A stretch of DNA of 5,713 bases from Chitinophagaceae bacterium. GTDB lineage: Bacteria > Bacteroidota > Bacteroidia > Chitinophagales > Chitinophagaceae. The position numbers and the translations under genes are program-made. The stretch is from positions 1 to 5,713 of the forward strand of contig CANIMM010000209.1 in the NCBI GenBank assembly GCA_947468255.1, given 5' to 3'. The notes beneath the pieces were generated by a model. That model was not told the DNA's origin. It was given only the letters and a program-made list of their open reading frames with translations, and ran no database searches. The number at the start of each line of letters is the position of its first letter. Within the stretch, counting starts at the first letter, position 1. Positions 1 to 5,713 of the stretch are shown here, piece after piece.

Positions 1-2324
1 AAGCGCTAGAGTATCACGCAAAGGGAAGGCCTGGAAAAATTGAAGTGATTCCTACCAAAGAATCAAAAACCCAAAGAGATCTTTCCCTTGCTTATTCACC
101 CGGGGTAGCCGTGCCCTGCCTCGAAATTGCGGCTAATCCTGAAGATGTTTATAAATACACTAGCAAAGGCAATTTAGTAGGTGTCATTAGTAACGGCACC
201 GCTGTATTAGGATTAGGTAATATTGGACCCGAAGCAGGCAAACCAGTTATGGAAGGCAAGGCCGTATTGTTTAAAATCTTTGCAGACATTGATGTGTTTG
301 ACATTGAAATCAATGAAACAGACCCTGAAAAATTTGTACAAATTGTAAAAGCATTGGAGCCCACTTTTGGAGGAATCAATCTGGAGGATATCAAAGCGCC
401 TGAATGTTTTTACATTGAACAAGAATTAAAAAAGCAGCTAAAAATACCGGTCATGCATGATGACCAGCATGGAACAGCTATTATTTCCGCTGCTGGTTTG
501 CTGAACGCTTTAGAATTACAGAAAAAGAAAATTGAAAATGTACGGATCGTTGTAAATGGAGCCGGAGCTGCAGCCATGGCCTGCATGAAATTATATGAAT
601 CCTTGGGTGCAAAGCACAGCAACTTTATGGTTTTCGACAGAAAAGGAATTTTATACAATGGCCGTGAAGGTATAGATGAGCAGAAAAAAAATTTTTGTGT
701 AGATGAAAAATACAAGGATTACGACCTCGCAAAAGCTTTACAAGATGCGGATGTTTTTATAGGACTTAGTTCGGGTAATGTGGTAACTGCTGAAATGGTA
801 AAGAGCATGGCTAAAAAGCCAATCGTTTTTGCACTAGCAAATCCAGACCCTGAGATTGCCTATGATATTGCCATAGCAGTCCGTAAGGATTTGATCATGG
901 CTACCGGTAGAAGTGATTATCCCAACCAGGTAAACAATGTGCTGGGCTTCCCTTATATATTCAGGGGTGCCTTAGATGTAAGAGCCACCACCATCAATGA
1001 AGCCATGAAGCTGGCGGCAGTAAAAGCCCTAGCAGACCTAACCAGAGAAACCGTTCCAGAAATTGTAAACCTCGCCTACAACGAAAAAACAATTTCCTTT
1101 GGGCCAGATTATATTATACCAAAGGCGCTGGATCCGCGTTTACTCGCTACCGTTGCACCCGCAGTGGCAAAAGCCGCCATGGAAAGTGGTGTTGCCAAAT
1201 ACCCGATTACTGATTGGGAGGGGTACAAACTAGAATTAAATAAACGACTGGGATTAGACAATCAGTTAAGCCGCGTAATTGGCAATAAAGCCAGAAAGGA
1301 TCCAAAGCGGGTGGTGTTTGCAGATGCGGAAAATATTAAGGTGCTCAAAGTTGCGCAAATGGTGGTAGACGAAGGTGTTGGCTATCCAATCTTACTAGGC
1401 GACACCAAGAAGATAATGCAACTGGCCGCTGAAAATAGCATTGACCTAGAAGACATGCCCATCCTAGACCCCAAGGCGGATGATACGGAGGAGTTGAGAA
1501 AACAATTTGCAGACATTTTTTATGCCAAGCGGCAACGCAAAGGTGTCAATTGGCACGAAGCCAATAAGCTGATGAAATACCGCAACTATTTTGGATGCAT
1601 GCTAGTAGAAAATGGAGAAGCCGATTGTATGATCAGTGGACTCACCAGAAATTACCCCGATACAATACGACCTGCCATTCAAACCATCGGTACTGAAGAA
1701 GGTGTGAAAAAAATAGCAGGGATGTACATTCTGTTAACCAAGCGCGGGCCCCTATTTTTGGCAGATACTACTATCAATTTTAATCCTACTGCAGAAGAGT
1801 TGGCAGAGATCACTTTACTTACCGCCAAAGAAGTGAAACAATTTAATATTGTCCCTCGAATTGCGATGCTCTCCTATTCTAATTTCGGAAGCAGCGATTC
1901 GCCGGAAGCAAACCTAGTTCGAAAAGCAAGGGAAATAGTGAAAGCGAAGGATCCTACCCTAATCTGTGATGGTGAGGTACAGGGAATATTGGCTTTTAAC
2001 AAAGAAATACTGAAAGAAAGTTATCCATTCACTGAATTGCTAAATGGAGAAGTGAATACATTGATTTTTCCTAATCTTGCTGCAGGTAACATCGCCTATA
2101 ATTTATTACAAGAGGTAGGTGGCGCAGATTCAATCGGACCTATTTTATTGGGATTAAAGAAACCCGTTCATGTACTTCAACTAGGAAGTTCAATCCGGTC
2201 CATTTTTAATATGGTGCTGATAGCAGTGGTAGATGCTCAAATGAAAAGCAAAACAGATACAAAATCAGCTATCAAAGCAAGTAAATGGTGGGATAAATTT
2301 AAAAACAAATCAAAGGACCTATAG
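1..2324 (+). CDS. maeB: Malic enzyme with C-terminal phosphotransacetylase-like domain (MaeB type), 5'-partial
   Basis: Oxidative decarboxylation of malate to pyruvate and CO2 in the cytosol, normally NADP-dependent in this family, linking the TCA cycle to pyruvate and NADPH. The frame is open from nt 3 (ALEYHAKGRPGKIEV...), so a GTG at nt 45 is internal and about 8-14 N-terminal codons are missing. Numbering from the nt 3 codon (773 residues visible): catalytic Tyr31 in YSPG, Lys86 in VMEGK, metal ligands Glu128-Asp129 (LEDI) and Asp153-Asp154 (HDDQHGTA), dinucleotide-binding GAGAAA at 186-191, ANPDPEI near 279 and TGRSDYPNQVNN near 301. From about residue 420 a phosphotransacetylase-like domain follows (DTIRP 553-557, SNFGSS 626-631, GPILLGLKKPVHV near 712). 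That domain lacks the Ser-Arg...Asp catalytic set of true Pta, as in E. coli MaeB, where it is known as a regulatory acetyl-CoA-sensing domain. A lysine-rich tail of about 25 residues ends the protein. Identity is very secure; cofactor choice is not shown by the sequence. Confidence 0.97.
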   Translation, partial: ALEYHAKGRPGKIEVIPTKESKTQRDLSLAYSPGVAVPCLEIAANPEDVYKYTSKGNLVGVISNGTAVLGLGNIGPEAGKPVMEGKAVLFKIFADIDVFDIEINETDPEKFVQIVKALEPTFGGINLEDIKAPECFYIEQELKKQLKIPVMHDDQHGTAIISAAGLLNALELQKKKIENVRIVVNGAGAAAMACMKLYESLGAKHSNFMVFDRKGILYNGREGIDEQKKNFCVDEKYKDYDLAKALQDADVFIGLSSGNVVTAEMVKSMAKKPIVFALANPDPEIAYDIAIAVRKDLIMATGRSDYPNQVNNVLGFPYIFRGALDVRATTINEAMKLAAVKALADLTRETVPEIVNLAYNEKTISFGPDYIIPKALDPRLLATVAPAVAKAAMESGVAKYPITDWEGYKLELNKRLGLDNQLSRVIGNKARKDPKRVVFADAENIKVLKVAQMVVDEGVGYPILLGDTKKIMQLAAENSIDLEDMPILDPKADDTEELRKQFADIFYAKRQRKGVNWHEANKLMKYRNYFGCMLVENGEADCMISGLTRNYPDTIRPAIQTIGTEEGVKKIAGMYILLTKRGPLFLADTTINFNPTAEELAEITLLTAKEVKQFNIVPRIAMLSYSNFGSSDSPEANLVRKAREIVKAKDPTLICDGEVQGILAFNKEILKESYPFTELLNGEVNTLIFPNLAAGNIAYNLLQEVGGADSIGPILLGLKKPVHVLQLGSSIRSIFNMVLIAVVDAQMKSKTDTKSAIKASKWWDKFKNKSKDL

Positions 2325-2351
2325 CATCCAACTATTTTAAGTAGCAAAATA

Positions 2352-3410
2352 ATGTTTAACCAATCTATAGACAACAATAACCAGGTCAGCAAAAAGAAAA
2401 TTTCTTTTGCTATCAGCAAACCCTTCAGGAAATACCTGAAGCGCTACGGCAGAGAAATCCCTTTGCCTATTTCCTACGATACGCTCAAGCACTATAATTT
2501 TAGTATCCCTGTTATAGACAATGCTGGTAAAGACACTTTGTGGGAATCTGTTTTTTACAATCCCTCCTTAACAGATGAAATACATGCCTGCCTTAAAAGA
2601 ACTTATTCCATCCTTAAATCTAGCGGACATACCCAAGCAGAAGAACATCTATATATTGAAAGGATTGACTATTGTCTCTTTGGTAATTCAAAACCCTTCA
2701 GAATTAAAATTGTAAACAACTACAATGAAGTGTATGATTATTTCTACATTAAAGTAGCCGATTCTTCTCGCATCTTTGGAATGGAACTAGAGCATTTATT
2801 GTCTCCTAATTTTTTGAATTTTTTAATTGATGGCAACTCCATTGTGGAAGAGCATATTTCAGGTGTACCGGGCGATATGTTCATTTCCCAATATTTGCAA
2901 AGACCCGAATTTAATCCGATCAGAATTGCCAAGGAGTTTGTAAAATTCAATGAACGATGTTTTATACGATTGCTAGGAGATATGCGCAGCTACAATTTCA
3001 TCTTCGACATCACCCAAGATTTTGACGATGTACAATTTAAGATCCGATCGATAGATTTTGACCAGCAGTCGTACGAAGGAAATAAAAATAATTATCTACC
3101 GCAATTTTTTAAAGAAAACCATGTTTTTGTTGAATTGGTGAAGACGCACCTCAACAATGAAGTAATTAAGCAATATCAACAAGAAGAGCGTTCGCATATT
3201 ATCCGCCGTATCAAATCTGAACGGCAACGACTTAGAGATTTGAGGGTAGCCGCTGCAGACGACCAACTGTCAACAGAGCCTAAAATCAAGCAACTTGCTG
3301 CCGAACTATCCTTACATTACGATAATAATCCAGCTTTCTTAAAATGTACTACGATGCCTCAACTAATGTACCTTCATCTGAAAGAATTATTGATTTCAGA
3401 TAGGAAATAA
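2352..3410 (+). CDS. Uncharacterised protein with a protein-kinase-like (APH-type) fold
   Basis: I do not recognise a named family. The 352-residue product is soluble, with no signal peptide or membrane segment. Read by eye, it carries the ordered landmarks of the kinase-like fold: a strand pair ending in YIKVAD with Lys134 (candidate ATP-binding lysine), Glu145 or Glu147 in the next helix (candidate salt-bridge partner), a hinge-like VEEHISGVPGDMF at 165-177, a catalytic-loop LLGDMRSYN with Asp210 and Asn215 in the D-x4-N spacing, and IDFDQ with Asp235 in the DFG/DFD position. The first 90 or so residues and a charged helix around 276-298 (many Arg/Glu/Gln) lie outside that core. The ATG at 2352 is the first in-frame start after maeB (27 bp gap); no Shine-Dalgarno is visible, which is normal for Bacteroidota. 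It could phosphorylate a small molecule, lipid or protein, or be a non-catalytic relative; the substrate cannot be told. Neighbours (maeB upstream, lipid transporter downstream) do not decide it. That the gene is real is near certain; the fold assignment is moderately secure. Confidence 0.85.
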   Translation: MFNQSIDNNNQVSKKKISFAISKPFRKYLKRYGREIPLPISYDTLKHYNFSIPVIDNAGKDTLWESVFYNPSLTDEIHACLKRTYSILKSSGHTQAEEHLYIERIDYCLFGNSKPFRIKIVNNYNEVYDYFYIKVADSSRIFGMELEHLLSPNFLNFLIDGNSIVEEHISGVPGDMFISQYLQRPEFNPIRIAKEFVKFNERCFIRLLGDMRSYNFIFDITQDFDDVQFKIRSIDFDQQSYEGNKNNYLPQFFKENHVFVELVKTHLNNEVIKQYQQEERSHIIRRIKSERQRLRDLRVAAADDQLSTEPKIKQLAAELSLHYDNNPAFLKCTTMPQLMYLHLKELLISDRK

Positions 3411-3492
3411 TAGCAATGCTACTGTAATAAAGGCCTACATGCTCGTTACAGAAAGCTATAAAAGAATCAACCGAACAACTCTTTAATTTCAA

Positions 3493-3500
3493 TAAATTTG
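3493..3500 (+). promoter_or_regulatory. Bacteroidota -7 promoter element TAAATTTG before mlaE
   Basis: TAAATTTG matches the Bacteroidota sigma-factor -7 consensus TAnnTTTG at every fixed base. It ends 4 bp before the ATG of the permease gene, so a start point a few bases downstream would fall at or next to the A of that ATG, giving a leaderless or nearly leaderless mRNA. No good TTG-type -33 element is seen 19-23 bp upstream (that stretch reads around AATCAACCGAACAAC), which lowers confidence. Confidence 0.5.
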
Positions 3501-3504
3501 CACC

Positions 3505-4248
3505 ATGGATTTTTTTACACATTTTGGTCGATACCTGATCATGCTCAAGGGGATGTTTACCAAGCCTGAGAATACTAAAATGTATTGGAAAGAATTCATG
3601 CGCCAATGTGTGGATATCGGCATTGGCTCTTTGGGAATCGTTTCCATCATTTCTGTTTTTATTGGCGCCGTAAGTGCCGTACAAACTGCCTACCAGTTAG
3701 TAAGTCCACTTATACCAGCACAAACAATTGCACAAATTGTACGGGATACCGTAATTCTGGAGTTTTCACCTACCTTGGTTTGTATTGTGCTGGCAGGGGT
3801 AATTGGCAGTAAAATCGCCAGTGAACTGGGCAATATGAGAGTGAGTGAACAAATTGATGCTTTAGAAATAATGGGAATCAATACCAAGTCCTATTTAATA
3901 TTGCCCAAAATTGCTGCAGCAATGGTTACCATTCCACTGCTAGTAATTATTTCGATGGTACTAGGCATTTGGGGTGGACGGCTAGCCGGTGTTGCATCCG
4001 GTATATTATCGGCCGATACATTTGACCGGGGATTATTATCAAAATTCATTCCTTACAATGTATTTTTTGCATTGATCAAGTCCTATACATTTGCCTTTAT
4101 CATTAGTAGTATTCCTTCGTATTATGGTTACTATGTTAAAGGAGGGGCATTGGAAATTGGCCGTAGCAGCACCAAAAGCGTGGTGGTAAGTTGTATCATG
4201 CTATTATTTGCAGATTATGTGTTGACCCAACTTTTACTAACCCACTAA
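3505..4248 (+). CDS. mlaE: MlaE-family ABC transporter permease (MCE/phospholipid transport)
   Basis: Inner-membrane permease of an Mla/MCE-type ABC transporter, which moves phospholipid between the inner membrane and the periplasmic carrier path to the outer membrane. The 247 residues match the family length (E. coli MlaE is about 260). An amphipathic N-terminus (1-35) leads into hydrophobic segments near 42-66, 88-106, 136-168, 184-205 and 222-245. The family hallmark GSKIASELGNMRVSEQIDAL lies at 101-120, the cytoplasmic coupling region that contacts the ATPase. A second conserved stretch, SYYGYYVKGGALEIGRSST, is at 205-223. The ATG at 3505 follows a promoter-like element directly, and no alternative upstream start is needed. 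The ATPase gene follows after 17 bp, so the two are surely an operon. Function as permease is secure; the direction of transport and the lipid carried are inferred from the family only. An organic-solvent-resistance (Ttg2B) or chloroplast TGD1-like name would describe the same family. Confidence 0.95.
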   Translation: MDFFTHFGRYLIMLKGMFTKPENTKMYWKEFMRQCVDIGIGSLGIVSIISVFIGAVSAVQTAYQLVSPLIPAQTIAQIVRDTVILEFSPTLVCIVLAGVIGSKIASELGNMRVSEQIDALEIMGINTKSYLILPKIAAAMVTIPLLVIISMVLGIWGGRLAGVASGILSADTFDRGLLSKFIPYNVFFALIKSYTFAFIISSIPSYYGYYVKGGALEIGRSSTKSVVVSCIMLLFADYVLTQLLLTH

Positions 4249-4265
4249 GTTTACAAGAAAACGAT

Positions 4266-5096
4266 ATGATCGAATTTAAAAATATTGGTAAACACTTCGG
4301 TGAAAATATAGTACTCACAGATGTCAGTCACGTAATGCAGACTGGCAAATGCAATCTGATTATTGGTACCAGTGGAAGCGGCAAAACAGTTTTACAAAAA
4401 TGCTTGGTAGGTTTATTTGAGCCCGATAGCGGCCACATTTTCTATGACGGAATCAGTTTTACAGAAATGAAAACCCAAGCCAGAAAGGAGTTGCGGCAGC
4501 AAATCGGAATGCTCTTTCAAGGATCTGCATTATTTGACAGCATGACGGTGGAACAGAATGTAATGTTTCCGCTAGACATGTTTTCAAAGTTGACACATGG
4601 AGAGAAAAAAACAAAGGTGAATGAAGTACTTGCCAGAGTAAACCTAGAAGATGCGAATAATAAATTTCCTTCTGAATTAAGCGGAGGAATGAAAAAAAGA
4701 GTGGGTATCGCAAGGGCAATTGTATTAAATCCTAAATATTTGTTTTGCGACGAACCTAACTCGGGCTTAGATCCACAAACCAGCCTAGTGATCGACAAAC
4801 TTATTTTTGATATTACGAAAGAATTTAATATAACTACAGTGATCAACACCCATGATATGAATAGCGTCATGGAAATTGGTGAAAATATTTTATACATGTA
4901 CAATGGCCAGAAAGAATGGACCGGAACCAATGAAGAAATTATTTTTTCAAAAAATGAGCGGCTGAATCAATTTATTTTCGCCTCCAACTTTCTACAAGAT
5001 GCCAAGGATATGCGCATGCTAGAGGCAAAAGGAATCATATCAGATGATCGGAATATGGAAGAAATGCTTAAAAATGGAGACAAATTGTCAAATTAG
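4266..5096 (+). CDS. mlaF: MlaF-family ABC transporter ATP-binding protein
   Basis: Cytoplasmic ATPase that pairs with the preceding permease to drive lipid transport. All nucleotide-binding-domain motifs are intact in the 276-residue product: Walker A GTSGSGKT at 34-41, Q-loop Gln85 (GMLFQGSALF), signature LSGGM at 138-142, Walker B YLFCD ending at Asp162 with catalytic Glu163, D-loop SGLDP at 166-170, and H-loop His196 (NTHDM). The residue after DEP is Asn165 where Thr is usual in ABC ATPases. A C-terminal tail beyond about 225 (FIFASNF... then a charged end) resembles the MlaF extension. The start at 4266 (MIEFKNIGKHFG) is chosen because ABC domains begin here. An in-frame ATG at 4191 would overlap the permease by 58 bp and add 25 non-homologous residues encoded by permease sequence. 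The next gene is sucD, 66 bp away, not an MCE-domain mlaD. Confidence 0.95.
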   Translation: MIEFKNIGKHFGENIVLTDVSHVMQTGKCNLIIGTSGSGKTVLQKCLVGLFEPDSGHIFYDGISFTEMKTQARKELRQQIGMLFQGSALFDSMTVEQNVMFPLDMFSKLTHGEKKTKVNEVLARVNLEDANNKFPSELSGGMKKRVGIARAIVLNPKYLFCDEPNSGLDPQTSLVIDKLIFDITKEFNITTVINTHDMNSVMEIGENILYMYNGQKEWTGTNEEIIFSKNERLNQFIFASNFLQDAKDMRMLEAKGIISDDRNMEEMLKNGDKLSN

Positions 5097-5119
5097 CCAA
5101 TTCACTTTTCTCAATCCCT

Positions 5120-5127
5120 TATCTTTG
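5120..5127 (+). promoter_or_regulatory. Bacteroidota -7 promoter element TATCTTTG before sucD
   Basis: TATCTTTG is an exact match to TAnnTTTG. It lies 35 bp before the sucD ATG, predicting a short, very A/T-rich leader of roughly 30 nt without a Shine-Dalgarno sequence. The -33 region is weak: the nearest TTG (5085-5087, in the end of mlaF) is about 32 bp upstream, too far; a TTAG at 5093-5096 is at 23 bp. It suggests sucD has its own promoter instead of depending on read-through from mlaEF. Confidence 0.5.
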
Positions 5128-5162
5128 CCCAAATTTTACATTTCACTACTAATTTTTATTCA

Positions 5163-5713
5163 ATGTCAGTTCTAGTTAATAAAAACTCCAAAGTTATTGT
5201 ACAGGGATTTACCGGCACGGAAGGCAGTTTTCACGCTACACAAATGATCGAATATGGAACCAACCTGGTAGGCGGTGTTACTCCCGGAAAAGGTGGAACC
5301 AGCCATTTGGATAAACCTGTTTTTAATACTGTGGCAGATGCGGTTCAATCAACCGGCGCTGATGTAAGCATTATTTTTGTTCCACCAGCCTTTGCTGCAG
5401 ATGCCATTATGGAGGCCGCAGATGCAGGTATCGCCTTGGTAATATGCATTACCGAAGGAATTCCTGTTCAGGATATGGTGAAAGTGAAAAATTATTTAAT
5501 TGACAAAAATACCCGCCTGATAGGCCCCAATTGCCCAGGCATTATTACAGCAGATGAGTGTAAAGTAGGGATTATGCCAGGCTTTATCTTCGTTAAAGGA
5601 CGTGTGGGTATTGTTTCAAAAAGTGGAACCCTCACCTACGAAGCTGCCGACCAAGTAGCCAAAGCGGGATTGGGCATTTCCACTGCAATCGGTATTGGCG
5701 GAGATCCGATAAT
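5163..5713 (+). CDS. sucD: Succinyl-CoA synthetase (succinate-CoA ligase) alpha subunit, 3'-partial
   Basis: Alpha subunit of the TCA-cycle enzyme that converts succinyl-CoA, phosphate and NDP to succinate, CoA and NTP; it works with the beta subunit SucC in the cytosol. From the ATG at 5163, 183 complete codons are visible before the window ends, of about 290 expected. The N-terminal CoA-binding Rossmann domain is complete and closely matches E. coli SucD: VIVQGFTGTEGSFH at 11-24, GGVTPGKGGTSHL at 37-49, VPPAFAADAI at 73-82, ITEGIP at 96-101, GPNCPG at 121-126. The ligase domain begins with GIVSKSGTLTYE (149-160) and GIGGDPI (177-183). The phosphorylated histidine (near 246 in E. coli) is beyond the end, so catalytic integrity cannot be confirmed. 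No sucC lies directly upstream: mlaF does. In many other bacteria sucC immediately precedes sucD. The gene name is secure. Confidence 0.97.
   Translation, partial: MSVLVNKNSKVIVQGFTGTEGSFHATQMIEYGTNLVGGVTPGKGGTSHLDKPVFNTVADAVQSTGADVSIIFVPPAFAADAIMEAADAGIALVICITEGIPVQDMVKVKNYLIDKNTRLIGPNCPGIITADECKVGIMPGFIFVKGRVGIVSKSGTLTYEAADQVAKAGLGISTAIGIGGDPI

Noticed and set aside
45..47. GTG as the start codon of maeB
   Set aside because: The same frame is open to nt 3 and the upstream residues (ALEYHAKGRPGKIEV) match the N-terminus of the MaeB family, so the true start is outside the window.
2333..2340. TATTTTAA as a -7 element for the kinase-like gene
   Set aside because: It lacks the final G and one T of TAnnTTTG, and such A/T strings are expected by chance; the 27 bp gap fits read-through from maeB as well.
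3411..3421. TAGCAATGCTA inverted repeat after the kinase-like gene, as a terminator
   Set aside because: Arms of 5 bp with a 1-nt loop cannot form a stable hairpin and no T-run follows.
3349..3684. Minus-strand open frame of 111 codons across the gap before mlaE
   Set aside because: It is antisense to the ends of two well-supported genes and its translation shows no recognisable domain or membrane pattern.
4202..4210. TATTATTTG near the end of mlaE as an internal promoter for mlaF
   Set aside because: The spacing between TA and TTTG is three bases, not two, and the genes are only 17 bp apart, so a separate promoter is not needed.
4191..4265. Upstream in-frame ATG for mlaF, overlapping the end of mlaE
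   Set aside because: The 25 added residues come from mlaE coding sequence read in another frame and have no ABC-domain similarity; MIEFKNIGKHFG at 4266 is the natural start.

Overview
This 5.7 kb window is a gene-dense, all plus-strand stretch of bacterial chromosome that looks like Bacteroidota, perhaps the Chitinophagaceae/Sphingobacteriia side. Reasons: moderate-to-low GC (about 40% by eye), no clear Shine-Dalgarno sequences before any start, two copies of the Bacteroidota -7 promoter element TAnnTTTG in the two intergenic gaps longer than 60 bp, and the style of the encoded proteins. The family assignment is an impression, not a computed result.

Layout: (1) nt 1-2324, the malic enzyme-phosphotransacetylase fusion MaeB, missing only about its first dozen codons; (2) nt 2352-3410, a protein I do not recognise by name but in which protein-kinase-like (aminoglycoside-phosphotransferase-type) active-site motifs are readable; (3) nt 3505-4248 and 4266-5096, the permease (MlaE-like) and ATPase (MlaF-like) of an MCE/Mla-type lipid transporter; (4) nt 5163-5713, the first two thirds of sucD, the alpha subunit of succinyl-CoA synthetase, cut by the window end. 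No gene-free stretch exceeds 94 bp. I see no RNA gene, mobile element, CRISPR array or convincing terminator.

How they fit: MaeB (malate to pyruvate plus reduced cofactor) and SucD (succinyl-CoA to succinate plus NTP) are central-carbon enzymes at the TCA cycle. The mlaE-mlaF pair is almost certainly one transcription unit (17 bp gap) that powers phospholipid movement between inner and outer membranes, but the usual MCE substrate-binding partner (MlaD) does not follow; sucD does. The kinase-like gene lies 27 bp after maeB and could be co-transcribed with it. The promoter-like element before mlaE sits so close to its ATG that a leaderless mRNA is predicted. Most of the window is ordinary core genome; the least explained item is the kinase-like protein.
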